The notes beneath the pieces were generated by a model. The model made no database searches, was not told the origin of the DNA, and worked only from the letters and a program-made list of their open reading frames with translations. From the NCBI GenBank assembly GCA_016124935.1, contig WGMS01000001.1, positions 248,001 to 312,000 of the forward strand: DNA of 64,000 nucleotides, in the 5' to 3' direction. The DNA comes from a bacterium. GTDB taxonomy: Bacteria; Cyanobacteriota; Vampirovibrionia; Obscuribacterales; Obscuribacteraceae. Both the position numbers and the translations under genes were made by a program. Shown here one piece after another: positions 49,762 through 59,067 of this stretch (positions within the stretch are counted from its first letter, which is position 1; each line of letters begins with the position of its first letter).

Positions 49762-51333
49762 TTAGACAAGCAGCCGTTTGAGAACTTTACCGGTGGAATT
49801 GCGAGGCAAGCTGTCGCGGAATTCGAAGATTCGCGGCACTTTATAAGGCGCCAGTCGAGCCCGGCAAAATTCTTCGAGTTCAGATTCCGATAATTCAATC
49901 CTTCTTGAAGATTTCGATCCAGATTCGGTTTTCAGGACGACCACGGCTTTGACCCGCTCGCCCATATAGCGATCCGGAATGCCGACAACGGCAACATCTT
50001 CCACCGCTTCTAAAGACCGAATCACCATCTCAATTTCCCGGGGATAGATATTCTGTCCACCTCGAATAATCAGCTCTTTGCTTCGTCCGCAAATAAAGAG
50101 ATAACCGTCTTCATCGAGATAGCCGAGATCACCTGTCAGAAAGAGTCCTTCATGAAAAGCATCGGCAGTGGCTTCTGCATTACCGTAATAGCCCTGCATC
50201 ACCTGGGGACCGCCGATGGCCACTTCGCCGATATTCTCAGAACCGGCAGGCAGCAATGACCTGTCGACCGGAGAGAGAACTCTCAACTCTACCCCATCTA
50301 TAGCCGGACCAGCCGAACCCGGTTTTCGGATGCCATTGAGCGGTGTCAACGTTGCAACACAGGAGACTTCCGTAAGCGCGTATCCTTCCAGTACCGGTGC
50401 CTGAAGAGTGTCTTCAACCTCTTGCCTGGCTTCAGGAGTCATGGCCGCGCCACCGGTGACACAGTATTTAAGAGAGCTGGTATCGAACTGCCCGGGTCCC
50501 AGCTCTTTGACCTTCATGGACATGAACTGAAACATCGTAGGCACTGCCGGTAATATCGTGACCCTATCCCTGGCAATCTGCTCGAGCGCCCTTGAAGCAT
50601 CGAAATTTTTCAAAATGCTGAGCCTGGCGCCTTCGCTGAGCGTGCCGAGCATCACCACCACCATTCCGTAAATATGACACAGAGGCAGGGCCGCCAACAC
50701 ACAATCTTCCGAGTCGACTATGAACCTGCCGCGCTTCATTTCGACGGCACTTTCCAGATTGCCGTGACTCAACATCGCCCCTTTGGGATTCCCGGTGGTA
50801 CCAGAAGTATAGACCAGAACGGCGAGATCCTCTGCTCTTCTTGGAACCGGTAAGTGGCCGACTGAATCTGAATCAGTTTCAGTTTCTTGCTCGAGCGATT
50901 CGAGATCGATAAAGAAGACACCGTTCAGCCGCTCGACCAGGGCTTTACCATTTTCCAATTGATCGAGAAGCTGCTCACTTGCCACCATATACGAGGCACA
51001 TGAATCTTGCAGGATGTGCTCGATCTCGTTATTCTTCAACAGGGGATTGACCGGCACCACCACCCCTCCGGCTCTCAGAACAGCCAGGAAGGCGACAACG
51101 AACTGGGGAGTATTGGGAAGATAGATGGCGACGCGGTCGCCCGCTTTGACCCCTGCGGCGCTCAAGCGACGACAGAAAGCACGTTCGAGTATGGAGAGTT
51201 CGCCATAGCTTAGCTCTCTGCCATGATAAGAAAGCGCCGGGCGATCTTTGTAACGATAGAAAATCCGATCGAGCTGATCGGACAATCGGAGATCCTCACC
51301 GGAAATAACCTGGTCTTCTTTTGGTGATGCCAA
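49762..51333 (-). CDS. AMP-forming acyl-CoA synthetase (long-chain fatty-acid-CoA ligase-like)
   Basis: A 523-residue ANL-superfamily ligase from a TTG start. The P-loop is 'LVYTSGTTGNPKGAMLSHGN', and other motifs are 'GYALTEVSCV', 'FLTGDLGYLDEDGYLFICGR' and the hinge/catalytic Lys 'LPRNSTGKVLKRLL'. It activates a carboxylic acid, most likely a fatty acid, to acyl-CoA; the chain length cannot be read from sequence. A pair of AGTTAACT palindromes sits about 70-90 bases upstream and may regulate it. GH31 and the caspase-like gene lie upstream on the same strand. Confidence 0.9.
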   Translation of the reverse strand: MASPKEDQVISGEDLRLSDQLDRIFYRYKDRPALSYHGRELSYGELSILERAFCRRLSAAGVKAGDRVAIYLPNTPQFVVAFLAVLRAGGVVVPVNPLLKNNEIEHILQDSCASYMVASEQLLDQLENGKALVERLNGVFFIDLESLEQETETDSDSVGHLPVPRRAEDLAVLVYTSGTTGNPKGAMLSHGNLESAVEMKRGRFIVDSEDCVLAALPLCHIYGMVVVMLGTLSEGARLSILKNFDASRALEQIARDRVTILPAVPTMFQFMSMKVKELGPGQFDTSSLKYCVTGGAAMTPEARQEVEDTLQAPVLEGYALTEVSCVATLTPLNGIRKPGSAGPAIDGVELRVLSPVDRSLLPAGSENIGEVAIGGPQVMQGYYGNAEATADAFHEGLFLTGDLGYLDEDGYLFICGRSKELIIRGGQNIYPREIEMVIRSLEAVEDVAVVGIPDRYMGERVKAVVVLKTESGSKSSRRIELSESELEEFCRARLAPYKVPRIFEFRDSLPRNSTGKVLKRLLV

Positions 51334-51402
51334 AGAAAAAATCGGTTCAACCTCGAACTGGCTACGGTTACCACGAAAAGTTTACAATATTCACAAATCA
51401 GT

Positions 51403-51422
51403 CTAGTTAACTAGAGTTAACT
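51403..51422. promoter_or_regulatory. Paired AGTTAACT palindromes, possible operator
   Basis: Two 8-bp palindromes AGTTAACT lie at 51405-51412 and 51415-51422, exactly 10 bases apart; the first is inside the perfect 12-bp palindrome CTAGTTAACTAG (51403-51414). They occupy the 98-base gap upstream of the acyl-CoA synthetase start. Two dyads one helical turn apart suggest cooperative binding of a dimeric repressor. Confidence 0.45.
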
Positions 51423-51431
51423 TCAATTCTT

Positions 51432-53690
51432 TTATATGGTCGACGGCAATCTGATCTCGGTCACCTCACCATTGAGATCGAGAAAGTACTTTCGCTCCGG
51501 AGCGATATAGCCATAGTTGACACAATCTACTCTAGGAACACCGTCTGAGACCGTAATCAGCCACTCGTTGTAGCCTTCGTTCTCGTACTCGAAGCTGATA
51601 CCATCATCTTCAAGGAAAAGACCGATACCATCTCCGAATCCGAAGCATTTGAATGTAACCGGAGCTTGCTGAAATTCCCTTGTCGCTTGAATTACCGGAA
51701 CCATGGGTATTATCGAACCTACCCTTGCAAAGGCAGGCACTGTACCCAGATCTAGCTCGACTCGAGTATATTTACCGCCTTCGATAACCGCACCACCTTC
51801 CAGAGGAATCCACTCGCCCCGGGGGAAATAGACTACTCTCGAACGATGACCACGCTTTGTCACCGGTGCCACCATAATGTCATCGCCGAAAAGAAACTGA
51901 TCGTCGATGTCATAGACATTCTGATCATCCGGATAGGACCAGAACAGCGGTCTTATCAAAGGGGCACCGTTTCTTGCATGCTCGAAAAACAATCGCTTGA
52001 TATAAGGCAGAAGCCGGTAGCGCATTCCAACCAGATGACGAATTCTCGCTTCTGTCTCTTCGCCGAAGACCCAGGGCTCCTGAACCACTCCCAGCATACT
52101 GGAATGATTGCGAAAGAATGGATAGAAAATGCCCAGTTCATACCAGCGTGTCAAAAGCTCTGCCGAGCAGTCGTCTCCGAAGCCACCGACATCCACCCCG
52201 GTAAACGGCACTCCGCTGAGACCCATATTGATAAGCATCGGAATACTGAGGGCAAGGTGCTCCCACCAGGACATATTGTCCCCGAGCCAGACGGCAGAAT
52301 AACGCTGCACCCCGGCATAACCGGAGCGCGTCAAAACGAAGGGTCTTTCATCGGGTCTCAGAGCCATTAATCCCTCGAAGCTCGCCCGGGCCATCTGAAA
52401 ACCATAGAGATTTCGGACTTCAAAATGACCGACCTTCCCCTCGGGCAGTGCCTGCATGAACATCTGTCTGTCTTCAGGGGGCAACTCTTTCGACCGGGGC
52501 GGCATCGGACAGGGAGAATCGATTAAACAAGGCTCGTTCATGTCGTTCCAGACACCGGCTATGTTGTTGTCAACGAAAAATCCGTGCTGGGCAGACCACC
52601 AGACCCGGACGTCATGACGCAGGAAATCGGGAAAAACGCTGGGTCCCGGCCAGACCTTGCCGAGGAAAGGACGTTGATCTCCACGCCTCACAAAAAAGTC
52701 TCGCTTTTTACCGTCGGCATAGACAGAGAACTTCTCCTCTTTTTTGACACCGGGATCAAGGATGCATGTGGTCTTGAGACCGATAGAATCTAATTCGTCG
52801 ATAACTTGTTTGAAGTCGGGGAAGCGCTCTTTAGAATAGGTAAAGACTCGATATTCATCCATATAGTCGATATCGAGAACCAGGCAGTCGCAGGGGATTT
52901 CAGATTCCCGCATTTTCTTGCCCACGGCAAGCAGTGTCTCCTGGTCGGGATAGCTCCAGCGCGACTGATGATGCCCAAGAGCCCAATCGGGAGGAATCTT
53001 GGAACGTCCGGTCAGGGCTGTGTAGGCCGCTATCAAATCAGGTAGACAATCGGTCTCCATGACATAGAGGCTCCAGCCACGACGGGAGAGAAGATCGACA
53101 ACGCCTCTATTATTCAGCTCTTCATCAAGACTCCAGCTCTGCCAGGCAGGTGAGTCGAGAAAGATACCATGATACTGATTACGGTGCCAATTGGCTATCA
53201 CCAGAAACGGTATCGACACGTACATCGTGTCGAGGGAAGGGATATGAAGATTATCCGAATAATTGAAGAGTGTGTGGCGACGCCCTCTCAAATTGACATC
53301 TGAAAGCCTCTCACCAAGGGCCAAACACTGCGCCCTTTCCTCCAGGTCGAATCCGACTCTGAAATGATCCTCGGCCAACTGCTTGAATGAGAGCTTCAAA
53401 GGAAGCGCCGTTTCTTCTATCGAGCCTAAGTGCTTAAATTCTTCCTTCTCGGTAATCGCAAAAGAGATAGGCGGCTCGCCATCGGCCAGAGGAGAGACAC
53501 CCAGACGAAGAACCCTCACCCCTTCTACAAAGCGTTCTGCCAGGGAGCATTTTCCCGAGAATATATCCTTGTCGAGCTTGAGCCAGAGCTCCTCTCTGGT
53601 CTTGAGATTGCGTGCTTCGAGCCAATCCGGCTTCTCTTGCGTCTTTTTCAATTGCTTCTTCTCCGCCCGACTTCCAACCAAGACAGTCAA
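51432..53690 (-). CDS. Glycoside hydrolase family 31 alpha-glucosidase
   Basis: A 752-residue GH31 enzyme hydrolysing alpha-glucosidic (or alpha-xylosidic) linkages. The catalytic nucleophile Asp is in 'GVWNDMNEPCL', the acid/base Asp region is 'YSAVWLGDNMSWWEHL', and the N-terminal barrel shows 'DWALGHHQSRWSYPDQ' and 'LVLDIDYMDEYRVF'. There is no signal peptide, so it is probably cytoplasmic and may act on stored glycogen-like polymers or maltodextrin. A C-terminal beta-sandwich is present. It lies 24 bases after the caspase-like TPR gene on the same strand, an operon link without obvious metabolic logic. Confidence 0.93.
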   Translation of the reverse strand: MTVLVGSRAEKKQLKKTQEKPDWLEARNLKTREELWLKLDKDIFSGKCSLAERFVEGVRVLRLGVSPLADGEPPISFAITEKEEFKHLGSIEETALPLKLSFKQLAEDHFRVGFDLEERAQCLALGERLSDVNLRGRRHTLFNYSDNLHIPSLDTMYVSIPFLVIANWHRNQYHGIFLDSPAWQSWSLDEELNNRGVVDLLSRRGWSLYVMETDCLPDLIAAYTALTGRSKIPPDWALGHHQSRWSYPDQETLLAVGKKMRESEIPCDCLVLDIDYMDEYRVFTYSKERFPDFKQVIDELDSIGLKTTCILDPGVKKEEKFSVYADGKKRDFFVRRGDQRPFLGKVWPGPSVFPDFLRHDVRVWWSAQHGFFVDNNIAGVWNDMNEPCLIDSPCPMPPRSKELPPEDRQMFMQALPEGKVGHFEVRNLYGFQMARASFEGLMALRPDERPFVLTRSGYAGVQRYSAVWLGDNMSWWEHLALSIPMLINMGLSGVPFTGVDVGGFGDDCSAELLTRWYELGIFYPFFRNHSSMLGVVQEPWVFGEETEARIRHLVGMRYRLLPYIKRLFFEHARNGAPLIRPLFWSYPDDQNVYDIDDQFLFGDDIMVAPVTKRGHRSRVVYFPRGEWIPLEGGAVIEGGKYTRVELDLGTVPAFARVGSIIPMVPVIQATREFQQAPVTFKCFGFGDGIGLFLEDDGISFEYENEGYNEWLITVSDGVPRVDCVNYGYIAPERKYFLDLNGEVTEIRLPSTI

Positions 53691-53714
53691 ACAGTTTACC
53701 AGGTCAAAGCCTGA

Positions 53715-55436
53715 CTATTTGACTTCGCTCTCTCTGGAAACAGCCGATCTCAACCGGGCCAAATCAAGCCTGGCCTGGGTTATTCTTTTGTCGTTGGCTT
53801 CAATATCGGTGCCGGCGCCGGCACCGGAAACATCCAGAAACTTTTCCAGCGCCAATACCGCTCCTTCTTGATCCTCAGTTTTCTCCAGCGCTCTTGCCAA
53901 CATGAAGTAGCCTTCGGGGGAATCTGGCCCCAGGTCGAGGACCTGGCGAAAAGCAGCCTGGGCTTCATTATTGGACCCTCTTGCCAGCAGCAGGGTACCC
54001 AGGTTCATAAAAGAGGTCCACGAGTTCTGATCGAGCAAGACCGCCTCATGGGCATGTTCAATGGCTCGATCGAGTTTGCCCTGATCTCGATAAGCGTAAC
54101 TCAGCCTATCATGAAGCTCCGCGCTTCTTGGATAGTCGACGAGCAGGTCGAGCAACAGTTTCAGATTGACACTCTTCGAACTCTTGTCGGCGGCAGCGCT
54201 CTCGGCAATGCCAAAAACGGCATCGATATTGCGATGATCGAGATCGTAGGCTTTGCGGAAATAAATGGAACCATCTTCATTGTCCTCGGTCAGTGCGTTG
54301 GCCAGTTGAGAACAATAAATTGAGTCATAAGGATTTCCGACCACGGCAGCCTTAAAATAATCGCTAGCCTTATTCCATTCTTGACGCCGGGCATAGACAT
54401 TACCCTTAAGATAATCTACCAGGGGTAGATTGGCGGATGGCCTGATTGAAGACAATAGACTGAGTGCCTGCATCGACTTGCCGTAGGTCAGAGCCGAACG
54501 AGCCTGACCGCAGACACCGACCACGTTCTCAAAAGAGCTGACCACAGCCGGTTTCTCTGTTTTTGAGCGCGGCTTGCTGAGAAGATCAATCTTTCTGGTG
54601 CGAGCCGAGCCGTAATAGACCGGCGTCTGGATCTTGCAACCCCGACAGTCTTTGACCGTGGAGCGAACGGTACCGTCGTGAGCAAATCGGAATAGGTCAT
54701 CAAGATTTTTTCCCTCATCCGCCGCCTTTAAAGCTCTTTCCAGGCTGTCCGAAAAATAAGTACCCCAGGTAGGTTGGTTCTTCTTACTGGATGAGATGAA
54801 AGCGAAATTATCACCCAGGCAAGCTGCTTCGACGGAGACATTGTAGACTCCGAATCTGGTCCTGGCACCTGACACCATTTGTGGTGCCCCAGTAAACAAG
54901 GTCTGTGCCACCAAAACCACATCTTTAGCCCCGACCTTCTCTTTGACACGCTTGACCAGGTCGTCTACCGAAATAGAGGTGGAGAAGAAGTTGTCCAGAT
55001 CAGTGTCATAGGTCAAAAGATAAACCTGACCGTTCTCAGCAGGAAAACAGAGCGTACTGAGAAAGATAAACACAAGGTCGTCCTTGCCGGCCACTCTACC
55101 CAACCATTTATCTCCCAGGGACTGAAGAATGGCGTCGCGGGAAGCGGCGGCATCAGTAAGTTCGAGCACGGACTCTTTCTCGAAAGAGGCTTTCTCGACC
55201 AGCAATCGGGCCAGATCGAGAGCCGATTGGTCCAGCTTGAGATTGCTTCCAAGCCGGCTCTCGTCGAAACGATGAAGGCCGATGACCACCGCCCACTTTC
55301 TTGCGTAGGCACCTGTTCCTATCTTCTCCAGGGACAGCTCTTTCTCTGTCGCCCGGGCAGGTCCTGAAACCGATGCAATCAACAGAAGCAGCACAGGAAG
55401 GAGAATCCACGGCGTCGAAAGCTTTGAAATATTCAC
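53715..55436 (-). CDS. Secreted caspase-fold (peptidase C14-like) protein without catalytic dyad, with TPR repeats
   Basis: A 573-residue protein with a signal peptide ('WILLPVLLLLIASVSGPARA'). Residues about 45-270 follow the caspase/metacaspase fold: 'KWAVVIGLHRFDESRLGSNL', 'DQSALDLARLLVEKASF', 'DDLVFIFLS', and late 'FAFISSSKKNQPTWGTYFSD'. The active-site His loop (normally SGHG) reads 'LSTLCFPAENG' and the Cys loop (normally DACHSG) reads 'VAQTLFTGAP', so it should be inactive. Residues about 310-560 are TPR repeats. It is probably a periplasmic pseudo-protease scaffold. The genes on either side lie within 25 bases on the same strand. Confidence 0.78.
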   Translation of the reverse strand: MNISKLSTPWILLPVLLLLIASVSGPARATEKELSLEKIGTGAYARKWAVVIGLHRFDESRLGSNLKLDQSALDLARLLVEKASFEKESVLELTDAAASRDAILQSLGDKWLGRVAGKDDLVFIFLSTLCFPAENGQVYLLTYDTDLDNFFSTSISVDDLVKRVKEKVGAKDVVLVAQTLFTGAPQMVSGARTRFGVYNVSVEAACLGDNFAFISSSKKNQPTWGTYFSDSLERALKAADEGKNLDDLFRFAHDGTVRSTVKDCRGCKIQTPVYYGSARTRKIDLLSKPRSKTEKPAVVSSFENVVGVCGQARSALTYGKSMQALSLLSSIRPSANLPLVDYLKGNVYARRQEWNKASDYFKAAVVGNPYDSIYCSQLANALTEDNEDGSIYFRKAYDLDHRNIDAVFGIAESAAADKSSKSVNLKLLLDLLVDYPRSAELHDRLSYAYRDQGKLDRAIEHAHEAVLLDQNSWTSFMNLGTLLLARGSNNEAQAAFRQVLDLGPDSPEGYFMLARALEKTEDQEGAVLALEKFLDVSGAGAGTDIEANDKRITQARLDLARLRSAVSRESEVK

Positions 55437-55459
55437 TTGTATAAATCCCTATCCCTGAA

Positions 55460-56200
55460 TCAAGCGCCCGGTAGAATCTTCTCGATACCGCGCGAGATAC
55501 TCTTCTCCCCGGAATATCCGATAGCATAGTCTACAACTTCGCCATCGGCATTCAAGAAAATAACGGTGGGTATGGGACTAATTTCATATTGATCCACCAT
55601 CTTCTGATTCTTGGGATCATCCACATCGACTCGCATAAAATGCACCTTGTCGCCATAACGCTGAGAGATAGTGCCCATATCCTGCTCCAGCTTCTTACAG
55701 GGCTGACACCAGCTCGCATAAAAATCAATGACTGTCGGAGTAGGAGCTTTCCCCGGTGCGCCTCTATCTTTAGAGAACCCGAAAAGAGACGCCAGGAAAC
55801 GAGTCGCAGCACCGGTCCGCGGCTTGATATAGTCGGCAGGGACCTTCATTATCTCCTGATTGGCCTGTTGAGAATAGGTCGAGCCCCGACCGAGCCGGAT
55901 GGCAATTCTCAGGTGCTTACGGGCATTTCGGTAGTCTTTTTTGCGGGAATAACAGACTCCACTGTAATAATGATAAGCTGCCGGCTGAAGCCTGGATTTT
56001 TGGGCTTTCAGCGAATCGAGGGCTTTATCGAACTGCGATGCTTTGATCATCGCCTCTATCTTCGAAGCAGAAGATACGGAAGATATGGGAGAATGGGTCT
56101 TGGCCGCCACCATGGTGCCCTGGATGCTGAAACCCAGAGACGCCATCACGGAAAGCAAAACTAGTCGTACTAGTTGCTTGTGGAACTTCAAAACCTTCAT
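55460..56200 (-). CDS. Secreted TPR-thioredoxin protein
   Basis: A 246-residue protein: signal peptide, a short TPR-like helical region (about 45-120, 'AAYHYYSGVCYSRKKDYRNA'), a linker, then a thioredoxin domain at about 150-245 with active site 'FYASWCQPCKKLEQDM' (WCxPC) and cis-proline in 'ISPIPTVIFLNADG'. It should catalyse disulfide exchange in the periplasm, perhaps reducing or oxidising partners recruited by the TPR part. It lies 13 bases after the alpha/beta hydrolase gene and 23 before the caspase-like gene, so the three are probably one transcript. Confidence 0.9.
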   Translation of the reverse strand: MKVLKFHKQLVRLVLLSVMASLGFSIQGTMVAAKTHSPISSVSSASKIEAMIKASQFDKALDSLKAQKSRLQPAAYHYYSGVCYSRKKDYRNARKHLRIAIRLGRGSTYSQQANQEIMKVPADYIKPRTGAATRFLASLFGFSKDRGAPGKAPTPTVIDFYASWCQPCKKLEQDMGTISQRYGDKVHFMRVDVDDPKNQKMVDQYEISPIPTVIFLNADGEVVDYAIGYSGEKSISRGIEKILPGA

Positions 56201-56213
56201 AAATTACGACCCC

Positions 56214-57236
56214 CTAGTCTTCCTTGTCTGCGTTACCTTCTCTAACAGCGCCGATCTGGGAAGAGATCCATTTTTCCACCAGATCGATGTCTGCTTTACT
56301 AAACTGGTTCTCTTCGAAAATTAGGTGTTCGGCATCGGTTATCAAGACGAATTTCTTCTCCTCGGTGGCAAGTCGGTCGAAAAGCTCCATGGTACCGCGA
56401 GGTCGCACCAGTTTATCCTTAGAACCCTGAACCATGAGCACAGGTTTATCTTTGATCTTTCGGGCACTCCTTCTGTTTCCTTTCATGAAGCGATCAAACT
56501 GTAATAGTTCCCGGGGAGTGAGTTCTAGCTTTGCCAGGGGATCATTGAGCCAGGCTTCTCTCAAATCCCGATTTTTAGTGGCTTGCTTGACCACTCCCTC
56601 ACCGACATTGAAAGGCTTGTCCGGGTCGTTGATCAGACGAAAAGCCACTTTTATACTGGTTTTAGTCTGATTGAACCGGTCCCCTGCCGGCACCGAAGAG
56701 ATAAGACCATCGACCAGGTCAGGATACATGGCGGTAATTCTGAGTGCTATCGCCCCCCCCATCGACTCGCCCAGGATAAAAACCGGCAAAGCCTTGTGGG
56801 CGCGCTTGATCACTTTGAGAGTGCGGCGCACATCCTCGAGACAACTGGCAAAATCGACCCGCTCCCGTCCCCTGGCTTCCATCCAGGAGCCGAATCCTCT
56901 TACATCGATAGCGTACACGGCGAATCCCCTCTCGGTCATGGTTTTACCAAAGGGCTCCCAGGTGCCATTGTGCAAACCCAGTCCATGGACACAAAGAATC
57001 ACGGCTCGGGCTTCGCTATTCTGAGGCAACCAGGCAAGGCAAGGAGCGTTACCGCGCACCACCTTTTTGCGTTTTTTCTTCTTCCTCTTCTTCTTATCAT
57101 CCGAAGATGTCTCTACCGCTGCTTCCGGCTTCTGTTCCGACACAGACTCGGCTTCCGCCGTGCCGCCCGCGGAGGAGTACAGGAGTAGCATAAAAACCAG
57201 AATGAAATTGTGAGCGAATCTATGTCTTTTCGACAT
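56214..57236 (-). CDS. Secreted or anchored alpha/beta hydrolase (monoacylglycerol-lipase-like)
   Basis: A 340-residue protein with an N-terminal hydrophobic signal, an acidic then strongly basic linker ('DDKKKRKKKKRKKVVRG', about 45-62), and a Hydrolase_4-type domain. Motifs are 'VILCVHGLGLHNGTWEPFGK', nucleophile elbow 'LGESMGGAIAL', Asp in 'VQGSKDKLVRP' and His in 'TDAEHLIFEE', so the triad is complete. Relatives are lysophospholipases or monoglyceride lipases. It is the first gene of the run leading to TPR-thioredoxin, the caspase-like protein and GH31. The Lys-rich stretch could contact acidic envelope lipids (inference). Confidence 0.88.
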   Translation of the reverse strand: MSKRHRFAHNFILVFMLLLYSSAGGTAEAESVSEQKPEAAVETSSDDKKKRKKKKRKKVVRGNAPCLAWLPQNSEARAVILCVHGLGLHNGTWEPFGKTMTERGFAVYAIDVRGFGSWMEARGRERVDFASCLEDVRRTLKVIKRAHKALPVFILGESMGGAIALRITAMYPDLVDGLISSVPAGDRFNQTKTSIKVAFRLINDPDKPFNVGEGVVKQATKNRDLREAWLNDPLAKLELTPRELLQFDRFMKGNRRSARKIKDKPVLMVQGSKDKLVRPRGTMELFDRLATEEKKFVLITDAEHLIFEENQFSKADIDLVEKWISSQIGAVREGNADKED

Positions 57237-57375
57237 AAGTCAACCCTGGCTGAGGTAGGCGAGATGGACTTATTTTAGTTATATAACTCCAGCCGGCAGA
57301 CTTATTTAAAATAAATGAGAATAAGTTCGAATTAATGAGGATCTTCTGGCTTTTCAACTAGTCTTTTTCTAGAAC

Positions 57376-59067
57376 ATGACCAGCCCAAAACAATTCCCGA
57401 ATGACTTTCCGAAACCGGCACCAGAATGCGGTCTGTCGCGTTGCAGCGCTTTTGATCGCAACACCTTCCTCTCCCTTATTCTAATTCTCTTCCCGTGTCT
57501 CGCCGCAGATGTTTTTATTCTGAGCCGCATGGCACCTTATATGGTGCTGAATGCTCCACAACTGACTGACGCCGTGCTGGGAGGATGCTCTGCCCCGCTT
57601 ATCTCCTGCCTGGTGCTCCTGACCATGGCGGTGGTGAGAGACCAGTGGTTCTCGCACCTGGTGGCTATCTCCACAGCCGTTTTAAAAATCGCCATGGTCA
57701 GCCTCTTGACCTATTCACTGACCAGCCCCGAGCCCATCTTCCTCATCGAGACAGGTGTACATCTGGTGGAAGCCTTCTTCTACTCTTTTGTCGTGCTGGT
57801 GGCAGCGGTCCTCAATCTCTTTCGCGACAGGCTGAATAACGCCATCGGAGCGTTTCTAGTGATGGCATCTCTAGAATCGGTGAAAACATTCTTCCTTGTT
57901 CTGATATCGAACCACGACTATAGCCTGCCCTTCGACTATCCGATGATGGCATCCCTGCTACTCTACGGTCTTTGCCTGGTGGCGCTTATATCAATAAAAC
58001 CCGGAGAAGGTGAAGACAGCAATCCTATTTTCCTTGATGACAGTCCGCCACCTTTGCAATTGAACGCGCTGTTCACGGTATCATCAACCCTGCTCTGGAC
58101 CCCTTTTGCCCTTTGCCTGCTTCTCTCGGCATCTTCGGACATAAACGGGGATCTAATTATGTTGGCACTGGTTTTGCAAAGCGCGGCTCTCTCGGGGGCT
58201 CTTGTCGAAGCCCTTACCGCACTACCGCTTCCTGGGCTCAAAATCAAAGCACCCGAACCGGAGCAATTGGTTCTGACGCTCTTACCATGTCTTCTTGCTC
58301 TGGCCCTCTCGAGATGGCTGATTCTGACAACGGTGGCGCTAGTTCCGATAGGCTTCCTGTGCGGCATGGCCGCCACAGCCTCCCTGAATGGACTTGTTAA
58401 AAACAAAAATAGAAGTGCCACCGCCCTTAATGCCTGCCTGGCGATCGCCCTGTTGGCAAGCTTCCTGCTTGCGACTGTGCTATCTGAAACCGCTCTGGTC
58501 ATGGCGGCACCATTCGTGTTCAAACCCCTGGCTATAGTCTCTTTCGCGATTCTATCCTTGACCGCGTTCATAGATCCTGGTCCTCGTTTTCTGATTCTAA
58601 ACACCCTTGCCCGGATATTCCTCACAGGAACCGGTCGAAAGAAAACTCTCACCGAAAGTTTAGCCGCTGTGGAAACCGGTCCGGTGACAATCCTCTCCGA
58701 ACTGGGCTTTCTCAGTACGCTTCTGATGAGTCTCTATCTGCGCTATCCGCTTCTAGTGTTGAGCGACGATGGTTTTCTCAATCTGCCGCCGGTGAAAACA
58801 TTGCTCGATTACCTCAACGTCAAGATTGCCGGGAAACAAGCCCTCGAATCCATGATTTTTCAGCCCCCGGGAAAAATGCTTTTGTTTATAGAACGAGGAG
58901 ATCGAGAACTCGAAAAAAAATGGAGGCAACATTTTAAATCGGACTACATTCTGGGAAGGGCAAGAGACACTAGCAATGGAGGCAGAAAAAGATCCTATAT
59001 CCTTGATGCGGCAAGATTGGAAACGCCGGAGAACAAAGCAGAAGAAGCCACTGTGATAGTGAAATGA
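57376..59067 (+). CDS. Polytopic membrane protein of unknown function
   Basis: A 563-residue protein with about twelve hydrophobic segments from residue 32 to 470 and a soluble C-terminal tail of about 90 residues, basic and helical ('GDRELEKKWRQHFKSDY'). I recognise no transporter or enzyme motif. The reverse-strand ORF at 57963-58652 is a shadow. Its stop overlaps the trmJ ATG by four bases (ATGA), so it is coupled to the tRNA methyltransferase gene. It is divergent from the hydrolase operon, with a 139-base shared upstream region. Confidence 0.75.
   Translation: MTSPKQFPNDFPKPAPECGLSRCSAFDRNTFLSLILILFPCLAADVFILSRMAPYMVLNAPQLTDAVLGGCSAPLISCLVLLTMAVVRDQWFSHLVAISTAVLKIAMVSLLTYSLTSPEPIFLIETGVHLVEAFFYSFVVLVAAVLNLFRDRLNNAIGAFLVMASLESVKTFFLVLISNHDYSLPFDYPMMASLLLYGLCLVALISIKPGEGEDSNPIFLDDSPPPLQLNALFTVSSTLLWTPFALCLLLSASSDINGDLIMLALVLQSAALSGALVEALTALPLPGLKIKAPEPEQLVLTLLPCLLALALSRWLILTTVALVPIGFLCGMAATASLNGLVKNKNRSATALNACLAIALLASFLLATVLSETALVMAAPFVFKPLAIVSFAILSLTAFIDPGPRFLILNTLARIFLTGTGRKKTLTESLAAVETGPVTILSELGFLSTLLMSLYLRYPLLVLSDDGFLNLPPVKTLLDYLNVKIAGKQALESMIFQPPGKMLLFIERGDRELEKKWRQHFKSDYILGRARDTSNGGRKRSYILDAARLETPENKAEEATVIVK

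Noticed and set aside
57963-58652. 229-aa reverse ORF opposite the polytopic membrane protein
   Set aside because: Arg/Ala/Ser-rich antisense shadow; the forward frame shows consistent membrane helices and couples to trmJ.
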